Positions 37,223-45,911 of a DNA stretch of 45,971 bases are shown here, piece by piece. The DNA is taken from positions 1-45,971 of the forward strand of contig DATHVR010000002.1 in NCBI GenBank assembly GCA_035461175.1, in the 5' to 3' direction. Made by a program: the position numbers and the translations under genes. Every line of letters starts with the position of its first letter. Position 1 is the stretch's first letter. Under the pieces are notes generated by a model. The model saw nothing but the letters and a program-made list of their open reading frames with translations. It was not told where the DNA came from and made no database searches. The DNA is from DATHVR01 sp035461175 (GTDB taxonomy: Bacteria > Actinomycetota > Acidimicrobiia > Spongiisociales > ZC4RG35).

Positions 37223-38485
37223 TCAGCTGGCGTGGTACTCCGTCAGGTCGACCACGGCCTCGGTCTCGCCCACCACCTGGTGGAGGCTGCGCTGGAGCGA
37301 CTGGATCATTCCGATGATCTGCTCGTCGGTATTCGACAGCGTCTGAGTGAAACGGATCCCGGCCATTCCCACCGGCACCACCGGGAAGCCCGACACGTTG
37401 ATGAAGTAGCCGTCGTCGAGCATGAGGCGCGCCACCTCGAGCATGTGATGGAGCTCTCCCACCCGCACCAGCCATACCGGGGTTCGGGCCCACGACACCG
37501 CCGGCAAAGAGTGGCGGGCCAGCAGGGTCGTCACCCGGTCGATCTGAGCGTCGATCCGCTCCCGCAGGATCTCGTGTTCGTCGGAGAGGTGGATGTCGGC
37601 CGAGGCCACCATCGCTCCCAGCGTGGGCGGGTGGATAGGACCGGAGAAGTTCATCGGACCCCCCACGAGTTCCACCCGTCGGGCCAGTTTGGGATCACCG
37701 AATCCGACCACCGCCCCTCCCGTCCCGAACGACTTGGCCAGCCCGGCGGCCACGATCAGCCGCTCATTCCAGGGCATGCGCGAGAGCACCAGTCCCCTTC
37801 CGTGTCTTCCTGTCCACGAGAACCCGTGGGCGTCGTCGAAGTAGACGTGGAGCGAAGGGTGCCGGCGCATGAGGGCATCGATAGTCTCGACCGGGGCGGT
37901 GTCCCCGTACATCGAATACAGGCCGTCGGCCACGTACCAGATCTTCTCATATCGCTTTTCGGCCGACTCGATGGCATCCACCAGAGCGGGGACATCGTTG
38001 TGGGCAACCGGTTGGATCGGGATCCCGCGGCCGGCCAGCACCTGGGTCGTGAGTTGGAGAGAGGCGTGACTGTGGCGGTCGACGAGGATCACGTCCGACC
38101 CGGACACCAATGAGGGCAACACGGCGAGGTGGCCGAGAGTGGTGGTCGGGGGGATCACCACGGCCTGAGCACCCATCACCTGCTGAAGCTTCTCGGTCAG
38201 CAGGTCATAGAGGTCGACGGCCGAGTAGGCGATCGATGAGGAATAGAGGGGACCGAATCGCTCAACGGCCTCGATGGCGCCCGCTTTGAGTCGGGGGTCG
38301 ACGTTCAGCCCGAGATAGGAGCAGTTGCCGAAATTGGCCAGCACCCGCCCGTTGACACGAAGGGTCGAGCCGTCGCCCACATCGTCGAATCGGATGCCTC
38401 GTACACCCAGTTCCTGGGCGTAGTCGGTGTCGCGCTGGAAGCGCCGGAGGAGGGTTTCGTGTTGAGATGCGGGACCTGCGCGCAT
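37223..38485 (-). CDS. Alpha-oxoamine synthase-like PLP enzyme (KBL/AONS/SPT group)
   Basis: The 420-residue protein is a fold-type I PLP enzyme. The motif FDDAHG (D217-H220) binds the cofactor, and the Schiff-base lysine is K251 in AAGLAKSFGTGGA; NFGNCSYLGL near residue 52 is typical of the N-terminus. Members condense an amino acid with an acyl-thioester, making 8-amino-7-oxononanoate, 2-amino-3-ketobutyrate, 5-aminolevulinate or 3-ketosphinganine. No biotin or lipid genes adjoin it, so the product cannot be named. The ATG at 38485 has a GGAAAAG site; upstream in-frame sequence is Arg/Trp-rich and unlike the family. It is divergent from the VanW gene and 48 bases upstream of the kinase gene. 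Confidence 0.83.
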   Translation of the reverse strand: MRAGPASQHETLLRRFQRDTDYAQELGVRGIRFDDVGDGSTLRVNGRVLANFGNCSYLGLNVDPRLKAGAIEAVERFGPLYSSSIAYSAVDLYDLLTEKLQQVMGAQAVVIPPTTTLGHLAVLPSLVSGSDVILVDRHSHASLQLTTQVLAGRGIPIQPVAHNDVPALVDAIESAEKRYEKIWYVADGLYSMYGDTAPVETIDALMRRHPSLHVYFDDAHGFSWTGRHGRGLVLSRMPWNERLIVAAGLAKSFGTGGAVVGFGDPKLARRVELVGGPMNFSGPIHPPTLGAMVASADIHLSDEHEILRERIDAQIDRVTTLLARHSLPAVSWARTPVWLVRVGELHHMLEVARLMLDDGYFINVSGFPVVPVGMAGIRFTQTLSNTDEQIIGMIQSLQRSLHQVVGETEAVVDLTEYHAS

Positions 38486-38654
38486 GATCTTTTCCGTCGG
38501 TCGGCCGTGCCGTCGACCTGTCCAGCGCTTACCCCACCTCTCGGTCCCTATCTCCACACGAGCGGTGGCGGTCGGTGATTCCCACGTTAGACCAGGCACC
38601 GGGCTGTGGACAATCGGATAGCTGGCCCCGGCGAACCAATACCATCTCTGTCCC

Positions 38655-40337
38655 ATGGCCCGCCACAGGACCCGACGCCGCCTCCTCCAGATTCTCGCCG
38701 CCACCGGCGTGACGCTGGTCGTGTTCGCCGGTCTGGTCGTGGGGGCCTACGCCCTGGACGGGGGCGGACCCCAGACGCTGCGCGGTCTCATGATCGAGGG
38801 GGCCCCGGCCGGAGACCTTTCCCCGGCCGAACTGGAACGGGTGGTGGCCCGGCTGAGACACCAGGTGGAAGGTACCGACATTCGCATCGACCTCCCGGAT
38901 GGCCCGCGCACAGTCACTGCGGCCGAGGCGGGAATCTCGCTCGACGACGAGGCCGTGATCGAAGCCGCCCTGACCGCGGGCAAGGGAGGGGATGCCTTCC
39001 AGCGGTTCCGGGCCTGGTTGGGTTCTTTCACCACGCCACGCCATGTTCCTCTCACCCTCACCTACGACCGTGAACGGGCGGCCGACACGGTGTCCCGATT
39101 CGAGAATCTGGTGGTTCGAGAACCGGTCGAACCACGGCTGGTGATGGGACGCGACGAGGGACTGGTTGTCCGCTCAGGCGAGGACGGGCTCCGGGTCGAC
39201 CGGGCAGCCATCGTGGACCGGCTGGGCGACCAGGTAGACGCGGGTGGGCCGTTCGATGTGGACGCCCCCCTCACCACCCTGCCGCCCCAGCTCGATGCTG
39301 ACGAACTGGGTTCGGTGGCCGACAAGCTCAATGCCCTCACCGCCGGCGGTGCCACCATCGCCGTCGACGGAGAGGAAAGACTCCTCCCCGCCTCCGCCCT
39401 GCGGGTGCGTCTAGATGTCACCAGCACCGACGGCGTTCCCGCCCCCGCCTTCGACCTCGACTCGCTTCAAGGCCTGATCGAGCACACCTTCGGCGACGTT
39501 CGGCTCGGTGGCGACGATCCGGTGTTCGAGGTGGAAGACGAGACCCCGGTTGTGGTGGAAGAAGGCCGGCCGCCGCTCGAGTGCTGCGCTCCCGAGGCGG
39601 CCGCCGTGGTGGCCGAGGCGATCTTCTCAGACCGGCCCGGGACGATCGATGTCGAGCCGAAGCCGAGCAAGGACCCCCGCTTCGTCGAGTGGGCCACCGG
39701 CGAGGCCGTGATCGAGAAGGTGGCGGAGTTCACCACCGAGCACCAATGTTGCCAGGCCCGGGTCGCCAACATCCAGCGCTTCGCCGACATAGTCCGGGGC
39801 GTGTATCTGATCCCCGGCGAGACGCTGTCCCTGAATGAGCACGTCGGGGAGCGGACACGGGAGAAGGGATTCGTGCCCGCCGGCACCATTCTGAGCGGCC
39901 ATCTGGTTCCCACCGTGGGGGGAGGCGTCTCCCAGTTCGCCACCACGATGTTCAACGCCGCCTTCTTCGCCGGCTTCGACTTCGTCGACTACCAGAGCCA
40001 CTCGATCTACTTCAGCCGATATCCGTACGGTCGCGAGGCCACCATCTCCTGGCCGGCTCCTGACCTCGTGATCGAGAACACGACCGACTACCCGGCCCTG
40101 ATCTGGCCCACCTACACCGACACCTCGATCACCGTCTCGATCTACTCCACCAAGTCGGTCGAGGTCGAAGACCTCGGCCAGGAAGTCAGTCCGGCACGTC
40201 AGTGCACCCGGGTCGACACCCATCGCCTCCGCACCTACGACGACGGCCGCCAGGTCGAGGACTCGGTCTTCGCCACATACCGCCCCGGCGAAGGCTTCGA
40301 CTGCAACGGCAACCCGACCACGCGGCCCGAGGGATGA
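38655..40337 (+). CDS. VanW-family protein with peptidoglycan-binding-like domains
   Basis: The 560-residue protein has one N-terminal membrane anchor (residues about 11-33), a long extracytoplasmic region with two repeated PG_binding_4-like domains (roughly residues 50-280), and a C-terminal VanW domain (ETLSLNEHVGERTREKGFVPAG, then VGGGVSQFATTMFNAAFFAG and HSIYFSRYPYGREATI). It should be a cell-envelope protein that binds or acts on peptidoglycan; the biochemical activity of VanW is not established. A CC pair (ECCAPEA and HQCCQAR) might form disulfides. No vancomycin-resistance genes are near it. Confidence 0.88.
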   Translation: MARHRTRRRLLQILAATGVTLVVFAGLVVGAYALDGGGPQTLRGLMIEGAPAGDLSPAELERVVARLRHQVEGTDIRIDLPDGPRTVTAAEAGISLDDEAVIEAALTAGKGGDAFQRFRAWLGSFTTPRHVPLTLTYDRERAADTVSRFENLVVREPVEPRLVMGRDEGLVVRSGEDGLRVDRAAIVDRLGDQVDAGGPFDVDAPLTTLPPQLDADELGSVADKLNALTAGGATIAVDGEERLLPASALRVRLDVTSTDGVPAPAFDLDSLQGLIEHTFGDVRLGGDDPVFEVEDETPVVVEEGRPPLECCAPEAAAVVAEAIFSDRPGTIDVEPKPSKDPRFVEWATGEAVIEKVAEFTTEHQCCQARVANIQRFADIVRGVYLIPGETLSLNEHVGERTREKGFVPAGTILSGHLVPTVGGGVSQFATTMFNAAFFAGFDFVDYQSHSIYFSRYPYGREATISWPAPDLVIENTTDYPALIWPTYTDTSITVSIYSTKSVEVEDLGQEVSPARQCTRVDTHRLRTYDDGRQVEDSVFATYRPGEGFDCNGNPTTRPEG

Positions 40338-40344
40338 GACGGGT

Positions 40345-40683
40345 CCGGCCTGGTCCCGCCCGACGGTATCGAGCGGTGAGTAATGGGTGGTGGGTGGTCC
40401 GACCGACCTGCGGGTAGGACCGGCCTGGTCCCGCCCGACGGTATCAAGTGGTGAGTAACGGGTGGTGAGCCAAACCAAAAAGAGACTTAGAACCCACAAC
40501 TCACCACCCGCACCCGAAAGCAGCCAAAGCCTCCAACAACCGACTCACCTCGCCACGCGCCCGACGGTATCAAGTGGTGAGTAAAGGGTGGTGAGCCAAA
40601 CCAAAAAGGGACTTAGGACTCACCACTCACCCGCTACCCGAAAGCAGCCAAAGCCTCCAACAACCGATCCACCTCGCCACGCG
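40345..40683. repeat. Tandem repeat array between the VanW gene and the cysteine-desulfurase-like gene
   Basis: The unit CCCGACGGTATC(A/G)AG(T/C)GGTGAGTAA occurs at 40359, 40434 and 40560. The first two are part of a 75-base duplication starting CCGGCCTGGTCCCGCC. The last two start a duplication of 124-126 bases (40432-40559 and 40558-40683) that also includes GAGCCAAACCAAAAAG, an ACTTAG(A/G)AC block, and the final codons of the adjacent gene. The non-coding remainder (40338-40633, 296 bases) holds nothing else I recognise. Confidence 0.85.
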
Positions 40684-41845
40684 TCGTCGTGTGGACGAAG
40701 CCGATCCTCACTGCTCCGCCTTGGTCCAGGAGGCCGAGCTGGGTCATCGGTTCGATGGCGTAGAAGTGACCGTCCCCCACGTACAGGCCTGCCTCGGCCA
40801 GGCGCTGAGCCACCCGCCGCGGCGAAACACCCTCAACGGTGATGGCGAAGGTTGGTGTTCGGGCGCCGGTCCCCGCGATCCCGTGGAGGGTGAGGTGCTC
40901 ACCCAGCCCGTCGAGAAACATCGCCGTGAGCCCATCCAGATACTCCCCGACCCGGCGATATCCGTCGATGAGACGGGCCCTCCGGTCCTCACCCTCGCCG
41001 AGGCCGGCCAGGTAATCGACGGCGGCGGTGACACCGGCCAGCGACTCGAAACTCTGGGTCCCGGTCTCCCATTTTTCGGGGCCCGACGCCGGCGCCGGCC
41101 GCACCTTGTAGGCATCGAGTTCCTCGAGTAGCTCCCGGCGCCCGTAGAGACACCCGGTGTGAGGACCGAAGAACTTGTAGGCAGAGGCGACGAGGAAGTC
41201 GGCGTCGAGGTCGCCAACCGAGACCACACCGTGCGGGGCGTAGTGGACGGCGTCGACATAGACCAGGGCTCCCACCCGGTGGGCGGCTTCCACAATGGCA
41301 GCCACATCGGGGATGCTGCCGAGAGCATTGGAGGCATGGGTCACGGCGACGAGGCGGGTGCGGTCGGTGAGGACCTCTTCGACAGCCTCCACCGGCAATT
41401 GGTACGTGCTGGAGTCGAAGCGTGCAATGTCCACCGCCACCCCGGCGTCGGCGGCCGCCATCCGCCAGGGAGCGACGTTGGCGTCGTGGTCGAGGCTCGT
41501 GACCACGATGCGATCCCCGGGCCGCCAAGTGCGAGCCAGAGCCCGGCTGACCGAGAAGGTGAGCGAGGTCATGTTCTGTCCGAACACCAGGCTGTCGGGA
41601 TCGGCGGCCCCGAACAGGTCGGCCACCGCCCGACGCGTCTCGATCATGGTCTCTTCGGCCAGTTGCGACGCGGCGAACGGGCCACCCAGGTTCGATACCC
41701 CCGCTTCGAGCACGCCGGCGATGGCTCCGATGACCGACTCGGGGACCTGAGTCCCCCCCGGTCCGTCGAAATAGGCCACGGACGCACCCCGATGGGTGCG
41801 GGCAAGGGCAGGAAACCGGGAGCGAAGCGGCTCTGGATCGAACAT
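40634..41845 (-). CDS. Cysteine-desulfurase-like class V aminotransferase
   Basis: The 403-residue protein is a SufS/CsdA-type fold-type I PLP enzyme of the cysteine desulfurase-like group. The PLP Asp lies in VYVDAVHYAPHG (D198), and the Schiff-base lysine is K224 in ASAYKFFGPHTG; the opening YFDGPGGTQVPESV is typical of this subgroup. Members may act on cysteine or other amino acids; no Fe-S assembly genes are adjacent, so the role is open. I chose the ATG at 41845; the upstream in-frame region overlaps hairpin repeats and is not protein-like. Its last 16 or so codons are duplicated in the flanking repeat array. Confidence 0.85.
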   Translation of the reverse strand: MFDPEPLRSRFPALARTHRGASVAYFDGPGGTQVPESVIGAIAGVLEAGVSNLGGPFAASQLAEETMIETRRAVADLFGAADPDSLVFGQNMTSLTFSVSRALARTWRPGDRIVVTSLDHDANVAPWRMAAADAGVAVDIARFDSSTYQLPVEAVEEVLTDRTRLVAVTHASNALGSIPDVAAIVEAAHRVGALVYVDAVHYAPHGVVSVGDLDADFLVASAYKFFGPHTGCLYGRRELLEELDAYKVRPAPASGPEKWETGTQSFESLAGVTAAVDYLAGLGEGEDRRARLIDGYRRVGEYLDGLTAMFLDGLGEHLTLHGIAGTGARTPTFAITVEGVSPRRVAQRLAEAGLYVGDGHFYAIEPMTQLGLLDQGGAVRIGFVHTTTRGEVDRLLEALAAFG

Positions 41846-41870
41846 CGGCGCCACGCTAACCGTGTGAACA

Positions 41871-41888
41871 AGGGGGGACGACCCCCCT
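41871..41888. repeat. G/C hairpin just upstream of the cysteine-desulfurase-like gene
   Basis: AGGGGGG at 41871-41877 and CCCCCCT at 41882-41888 form a perfect 7-bp stem around ACGA, 26 bases upstream of the minus-strand start. It may affect expression of that gene or belong to the repeat cluster that follows. Confidence 0.55.
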
Positions 41889-42027
41889 GAAACCCCCCGC
41901 CGCCTCGCGTCCCAGAGTCTCACCGAATGGGGCGATCCGCCGGACCTCCCGCTCCAACCGATCATCCTTGGGGCGACCTCGAGGCCGCGCGCCGGCTCGC
42001 TGTTGTGGGTTTTCCGTCTCCCGGGTC

Positions 42028-42140
42028 GTTCGAGGCGGAGCCTCGAACAGACGCCGGTCGGGCGACTTTGGGGCCGCCTGCGCCACACTGACCCCGCCGG
42101 GTCACGCCTCTCTCGGCTTGTTCGGGGCCGTGCCCCGAAC
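42028..42140. repeat. Two hairpin repeats with a compensatory base change
   Basis: GTTCGAGGC/GCCTCGAAC (42028-42036 and 42040-42048, 3-base loop) and GTTCGGGGC/GCCCCGAAC (42120-42128 and 42132-42140, 3-base loop) are both perfect 9-bp hairpins followed by AGACGCCGGTCG. They differ by one base in each arm in a way that keeps pairing. They fill part of the 445-base gene-free stretch 41846-42290, which I read as repeat-rich non-coding DNA. Downstream at about 42208-42240 are CCGACTTCCGACTC repeats and a CACCACTCACC block. Confidence 0.75.
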
Positions 42141-42290
42141 AGACGCCGGTCGCCCGACGTGCTTCCGCCTCGCTAGACGTCGCGGGTTTGGCGTCCGACT
42201 TCCGACTCAGGACCTTCCGACTTCCGACTCACCACTCACCAACGGCCGGGTGCCTCCGGCCGACGCCGAGGGTCCTAGCCTGCAGGACGC

Positions 42291-43454
42291 ATGGGATCGG
42301 GACACTCCGACTTCGACCGGTTGCTCGGGACTGACCGCCGCTTGCGGCTCGGCTGGTTATCGGGGTCGGTTCTGGCGCTGGCCGCCCTGACGATGGTGGG
42401 GCTGATCTGGCTGTGGCCCCGAGGAGCCCCCGCCTTCGATGGCGAGGAAATGGGCCTGACCGGAGAGGTGGTGGTGGCCGAGGTCGCCTCGGCCACCGAC
42501 GGGGAATGCAGCTTCTCGCCCGATCTCAACTGTCATCGGGTGATCTTCACGATCCTCGAAGGGCCCGATGCCGGTAGCCCCACCTCTCAGGAGTTCGAGA
42601 TCTCGGCCGCGGCCCCCCGGTTCACTTCTGGAGAGCGGGTGGTGCTCAACGTGGTGCCCGAAGCCGAGCCTCGTTTCCGATACCAATACTCCGACCGGGA
42701 CCGGCGGCCGGTGCTGTGGGGGCTGGCCGCCCTCTTCGCCCTCGCCGTCGTCGGATTGGGCAGACTGCGCGGCCTGGCCGCCCTGGGCGGGCTGGCTGCC
42801 TCCGTATTCATAATCGTTGCCTTCATCGCCCCGGCGATTCTCACCGGCCACAGTCCCGTCCTCATTGCCGCCGTAGGCGGATCTGCCATCGCTCTCGTCG
42901 CCCTCTATCTCGCCCACGGCTGGAACGCCCTCACCCACGTCGCCGCCATCGGCACCTTCGGCGCCCTCATCCTCACCCTGGCCCTCTCCGCCGGGGTGGC
43001 GGCACTGGCCCACTTCTCCGGATTCGGCTCGGAGGAAGCCTTCTTCCTCACGTTCGTCGAGGGCCTGGAGATCCGGGGCCTGATCCTCGCCGGCGCCGTG
43101 CTGGGTGCGATAGGCGCCCTCGACGACGTCACCGTCACCCAGGCCTCGACGGTGTTCGAAATGCGCCGCATCAGCCCGGCGGCCCCGGCCGCCGATCTGT
43201 TCCGGAGTGGCCTGAGGGTGGGTCGCGACCACATCGCTTCGACCGTCAACACCCTGCTCCTCGCCTATGCCGGGGCTTCGATGCCCCTGCTCCTGCTCTT
43301 CACCCTCTCCGATCTCCCGCTCGGATTCGTGGCCAACTCCGAGGTGGTGGCGGTGGAGATCTTCCGCACCCTGGTCGGTTCGATCGGCCTGGTGGCGGCG
43401 GTCCCGCTCACCACCTGGCTGGCGGCACGGGTGGCGTCCGGGGCGGAAGCGTGA
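42291..43454 (+). CDS. YibE/F-family multi-spanning membrane protein
   Basis: The 387-residue protein has an N-terminal membrane segment (about 22-45), an extracytoplasmic beta-rich part (about 50-140), and a C-terminal set of about seven membrane segments with the family core (GAIGALDDVTVTQASTVFEMR and DHIASTVNTLLLAYAGASMPLLLLF). YibE/F proteins are of unknown function, sometimes proposed to be transporters. Its stop overlaps the GTG of the next gene by 4 bases, so it is the first gene of a four-gene operon. Confidence 0.88.
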   Translation: MGSGHSDFDRLLGTDRRLRLGWLSGSVLALAALTMVGLIWLWPRGAPAFDGEEMGLTGEVVVAEVASATDGECSFSPDLNCHRVIFTILEGPDAGSPTSQEFEISAAAPRFTSGERVVLNVVPEAEPRFRYQYSDRDRRPVLWGLAALFALAVVGLGRLRGLAALGGLAASVFIIVAFIAPAILTGHSPVLIAAVGGSAIALVALYLAHGWNALTHVAAIGTFGALILTLALSAGVAALAHFSGFGSEEAFFLTFVEGLEIRGLILAGAVLGAIGALDDVTVTQASTVFEMRRISPAAPAADLFRSGLRVGRDHIASTVNTLLLAYAGASMPLLLLFTLSDLPLGFVANSEVVAVEIFRTLVGSIGLVAAVPLTTWLAARVASGAEA

Positions 43455-43888
43455 AACGAACCGTGATCGGCTGGCGGGAATGGGTGGCCCTCCCCCTCTT
43501 CGGCGTCACCATCAAAGTCAAGGTCGACACCGGGGCCGCCTCCGCCTCTCTCCACGCCTTCAATCTCGAGCGCTTCACCGGCGACGGGACCGAGATGGTC
43601 CGATTCGACATCCATCCCCGCCAGCGTTCGGCGAAGGGGGCTACGACGGTGGAAGCCGAGGTGGTGGATGAACGGCAGGTGCGGAATCCGGGGGGACGGG
43701 CCGAAACCCGGCCTGTGATCCGGACCCGTCTCCGCTGGGCCGAGGTGATCTGGGAAGCTGAGATCAACCTCACCCGTCGCGACGAGATGGGATTCCGGAT
43801 GCTGCTCGGTCGCAAAGCCCTCAAGAACCAGTTCGTCGTCGATCCGGGGCGCTCGTTCCTCGGGGGACGCCCCGGAAAGGAGAAGTGA
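43451..43888 (+). CDS. RimB/ATP-dependent zinc protease family (retropepsin-like)
   Basis: The 145-residue protein begins with a GTG in a GTGA overlap. The retropepsin-type motif KVDTGAASASLHA (D26, T27, G28) and the closing MLLGRKALKNQFVVDPG segment match the small family often annotated as 'ATP-dependent zinc protease', related to RimB. Homologues sit next to RimK ligases and are thought to process glutamate tails or small proteins. It overlaps the next gene at a TGATG junction. Confidence 0.85.
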   Translation: MKRTVIGWREWVALPLFGVTIKVKVDTGAASASLHAFNLERFTGDGTEMVRFDIHPRQRSAKGATTVEAEVVDERQVRNPGGRAETRPVIRTRLRWAEVIWEAEINLTRRDEMGFRMLLGRKALKNQFVVDPGRSFLGGRPGKEK

Positions 43889-44790
43889 TGGACATAGGGA
43901 TCCTCTCCCGCAAGACCGGCCTGTATTCCACCAGTCGGCTGGCCGAGGCGGCCCGGGACGCCGGCCACAACGTCCGCATCATCGACTACCTGCGCTGCTA
44001 CATGGACATCACCAGCACCCGCCCCAAGGTCCTCTACCGGGGAGAGGAGCTCCGCTTCGACGCCGTCATCCCCCGCATCGGCGCCACCTACACCTTCTAC
44101 GGGACGGCGGTGGTGCGCCAGTTCGAGATGATGGACGTGTATCCGCTCGTCACCAGCCAGGCGATCAGCCGCTCGCGCGACAAACTCAGGTCGCTCCAGC
44201 TTCTCGCCCGAGCCGGGGTAGGGCTGCCCGTAACCGGGTTCGCCCACAGCACTCAGGACATCGACGGGCTGTTGGAGGTCGTCGGCGGAGCGCCGGTGAT
44301 CGTGAAGCTCCTGGAGGGAACCCAGGGCCTGGGTGTTGTCCTGGCCGAGACGAAGAAGGCCGCCGAGTCGGTGATCGGTGCCTTCCGCCAGTTGGATGCG
44401 AACTTCCTGGTCCAGGAGTTCATCAAGGAAGCCAAAGGGGCCGACCTGCGCGCCTTCGTCATCGGCGGCAAGGTCGTGGCGGCCATGCGGCGCCAGGGCG
44501 CACCCGGCGAGTTCCGCTCCAACCTGCATCGAGGCGGCACCGCCGAGAAGATCCGGCTCACGTCGATGGAGCGGGCAACCGCCGTGAAGGCGGCCCGCAC
44601 CATGGGTCTCAACGTGTGCGGGGTCGACATGGTCCAGTCCAATCATGGGCCGCTGGTCCTCGAGGTCAACTCGTCGCCTGGCCTGGAGGGGATCGAAGAG
44701 GCGAGCGGCTTCGATATCGCCCGCCGCATCATCGAGTTCGTCGAACAGAACGCCCGCCCGGGACGGACCCGTGACCGAATCCAGGGCTGA
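43888..44790 (+). CDS. RimK-like ATP-grasp amino acid ligase
   Basis: The 300-residue protein has the RimK N-terminal domain (MDIGILSRKTGLYSTSRLAEAA) and an ATP-grasp core with KLLEGTQGLGVVLAE, VQEFIKEAKGADLRAFVIGG, and the metal-binding LEVNSSPGLEGIE segment. RimK adds glutamates to ribosomal protein S6 or makes poly-glutamate; relatives act on other tails. The ATG at 43888 overlaps the upstream stop and is preceded by GGAAAGGAG. Substrate here is not known. Confidence 0.9.
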   Translation: MDIGILSRKTGLYSTSRLAEAARDAGHNVRIIDYLRCYMDITSTRPKVLYRGEELRFDAVIPRIGATYTFYGTAVVRQFEMMDVYPLVTSQAISRSRDKLRSLQLLARAGVGLPVTGFAHSTQDIDGLLEVVGGAPVIVKLLEGTQGLGVVLAETKKAAESVIGAFRQLDANFLVQEFIKEAKGADLRAFVIGGKVVAAMRRQGAPGEFRSNLHRGGTAEKIRLTSMERATAVKAARTMGLNVCGVDMVQSNHGPLVLEVNSSPGLEGIEEASGFDIARRIIEFVEQNARPGRTRDRIQG

Positions 44791-45790
44791 CCACCGCAAC
44801 GTCCCCATCACCGTGGGCGAGACCACGGTGCTGCCGGGCCGCACCTCCCGTTTCGAGCTGCCCTTTGCCCGCCTGCCCACGGGTAGCGTCGCCTCGCTGC
44901 CGGTGGCGGTCGTCAACGGCCGCTATGCCGGTCCCCATATCTGGCTTTCGGCCGCCATCCACGGAGACGAGATCGCCGGCGTCGAGATCATCCGCCGGGT
45001 GCTGCGCCGGATCGAGGCCCGGCGTCTGCGGGGGGCGGTGCTGGCCGTCCCGATCGTCAACGTATTCGGCTTCCTGAATGAGTCCCGCTATCTGCCGGAT
45101 CGCCGCGACCTCAACCGATCCTTCCCCGGGTCGACCCGGGGATCCCTCGCCACTCGCCTGGCCGACCTGTTCATGCGCGAGGTCGTGTCACAGTGCTCGG
45201 TGGGCATCGACCTGCACACCGCGACCAACCATCGCGTCAATCTGCCCCAGATCCGGGCCGATCTGGACGACCCGGAGGCGACGGCCCTGGCCGAGGCGTT
45301 CGGGGCCCCCTTCGCCATCCATGCCCGGCTGCGCGACGGCTCGCTCCGTCAGGCCGCCACCGAGCGCGGCATCCGGGTGCTGGTCTACGAGGCGGGTGAG
45401 GCCCACCGCTTCGAGGAGAGGTCGATCGCGGCCGGCGTCGACGGAGTGCTGCGCGTGCTCGCGCATCTGGGAATGGCGGAAGCCGAAACGACGGCGACCG
45501 GGCCGGTGCATCGGGTGCGCCGGACGAGCTGGGTACGCGCCCGCCGGGGCGGGATCGTCAACCTCGACGTGGAACTGGGGCAACGGGTCACCGACGGCGA
45601 GGTGATCGGTTCGATAGCCGACTCCTTCGGGGTGCGTCCCTCGAGGGTGAAAGCGACGGGCACCGGCTGGGTGATCGCTCGCTCCCTCAACCCGCTGGTG
45701 GCCCCCGGCGATGCCCTCGTCCACCTTGCCGCCGAGGTCGGACCCGACCGCGACGAACCCGCCGAACGACGACGCCGCCGGCGCGGCTAG
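44771..45790 (+). CDS. Aspartoacylase/succinylglutamate desuccinylase-like zinc hydrolase
   Basis: The 339-residue protein starts at a GTG 20 bases inside the end of the RimK gene. The zinc ligands are visible as H64-x-x-E67 (IHGDEIAG) and H149 (DLHTAT), with the catalytic Glu in YEAGE. A C-terminal barrel of about 100 residues ends in a basic Arg tail. Such enzymes remove acyl groups from amino acids. Partnering with RimK- and RimB-like genes suggests it acts on a peptide or glutamyl product of the ligase; the substrate is unknown. Confidence 0.88.
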   Translation: MTESRADHRNVPITVGETTVLPGRTSRFELPFARLPTGSVASLPVAVVNGRYAGPHIWLSAAIHGDEIAGVEIIRRVLRRIEARRLRGAVLAVPIVNVFGFLNESRYLPDRRDLNRSFPGSTRGSLATRLADLFMREVVSQCSVGIDLHTATNHRVNLPQIRADLDDPEATALAEAFGAPFAIHARLRDGSLRQAATERGIRVLVYEAGEAHRFEERSIAAGVDGVLRVLAHLGMAEAETTATGPVHRVRRTSWVRARRGGIVNLDVELGQRVTDGEVIGSIADSFGVRPSRVKATGTGWVIARSLNPLVAPGDALVHLAAEVGPDRDEPAERRRRRRG

Positions 45791-45832
45791 CCGGAAGAGG
45801 TCGAAGGTCGAAGGTCGGAGTTCGGAGGTCCG

Positions 45833-45852
45833 TTTTCGCGACAGAATTGCGC
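45833..45852 (-). repeat. 20-bp motif repeated inverted at the far end (copy 2)
   Basis: TTTTCGCGACAGAATTGCGC here is the exact reverse complement of bases 17-36. It sits about 43 bases after the stop of the zinc hydrolase gene, next to GTCGAAGGTCGAAGGTCGG repeats at about 45800-45820. The remainder of 45791-45911 shows nothing coding to me. Confidence 0.75.
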
Positions 45853-45911
45853 TGGCGGCGAGCTCTGCCAGGAGCTCGTCCTGAGGCGGGCGGTAGTTGT
45901 TGAGGAGTCCG

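Noticed and set aside
38655..40337. A vancomycin resistance determinant
   Set aside because: VanW-domain proteins are widespread envelope proteins; no vanA, vanH, vanX or two-component set is adjacent.
40345..40683. A CRISPR array
   Set aside because: Only two or three long, partly overlapping units are present, without regular short repeats and unique spacers.
41846..42290. A short coding gene in the 445-base gap
   Set aside because: The open frames are Arg/Pro/Gly-rich, lack ribosome sites and are crossed by hairpin repeats.
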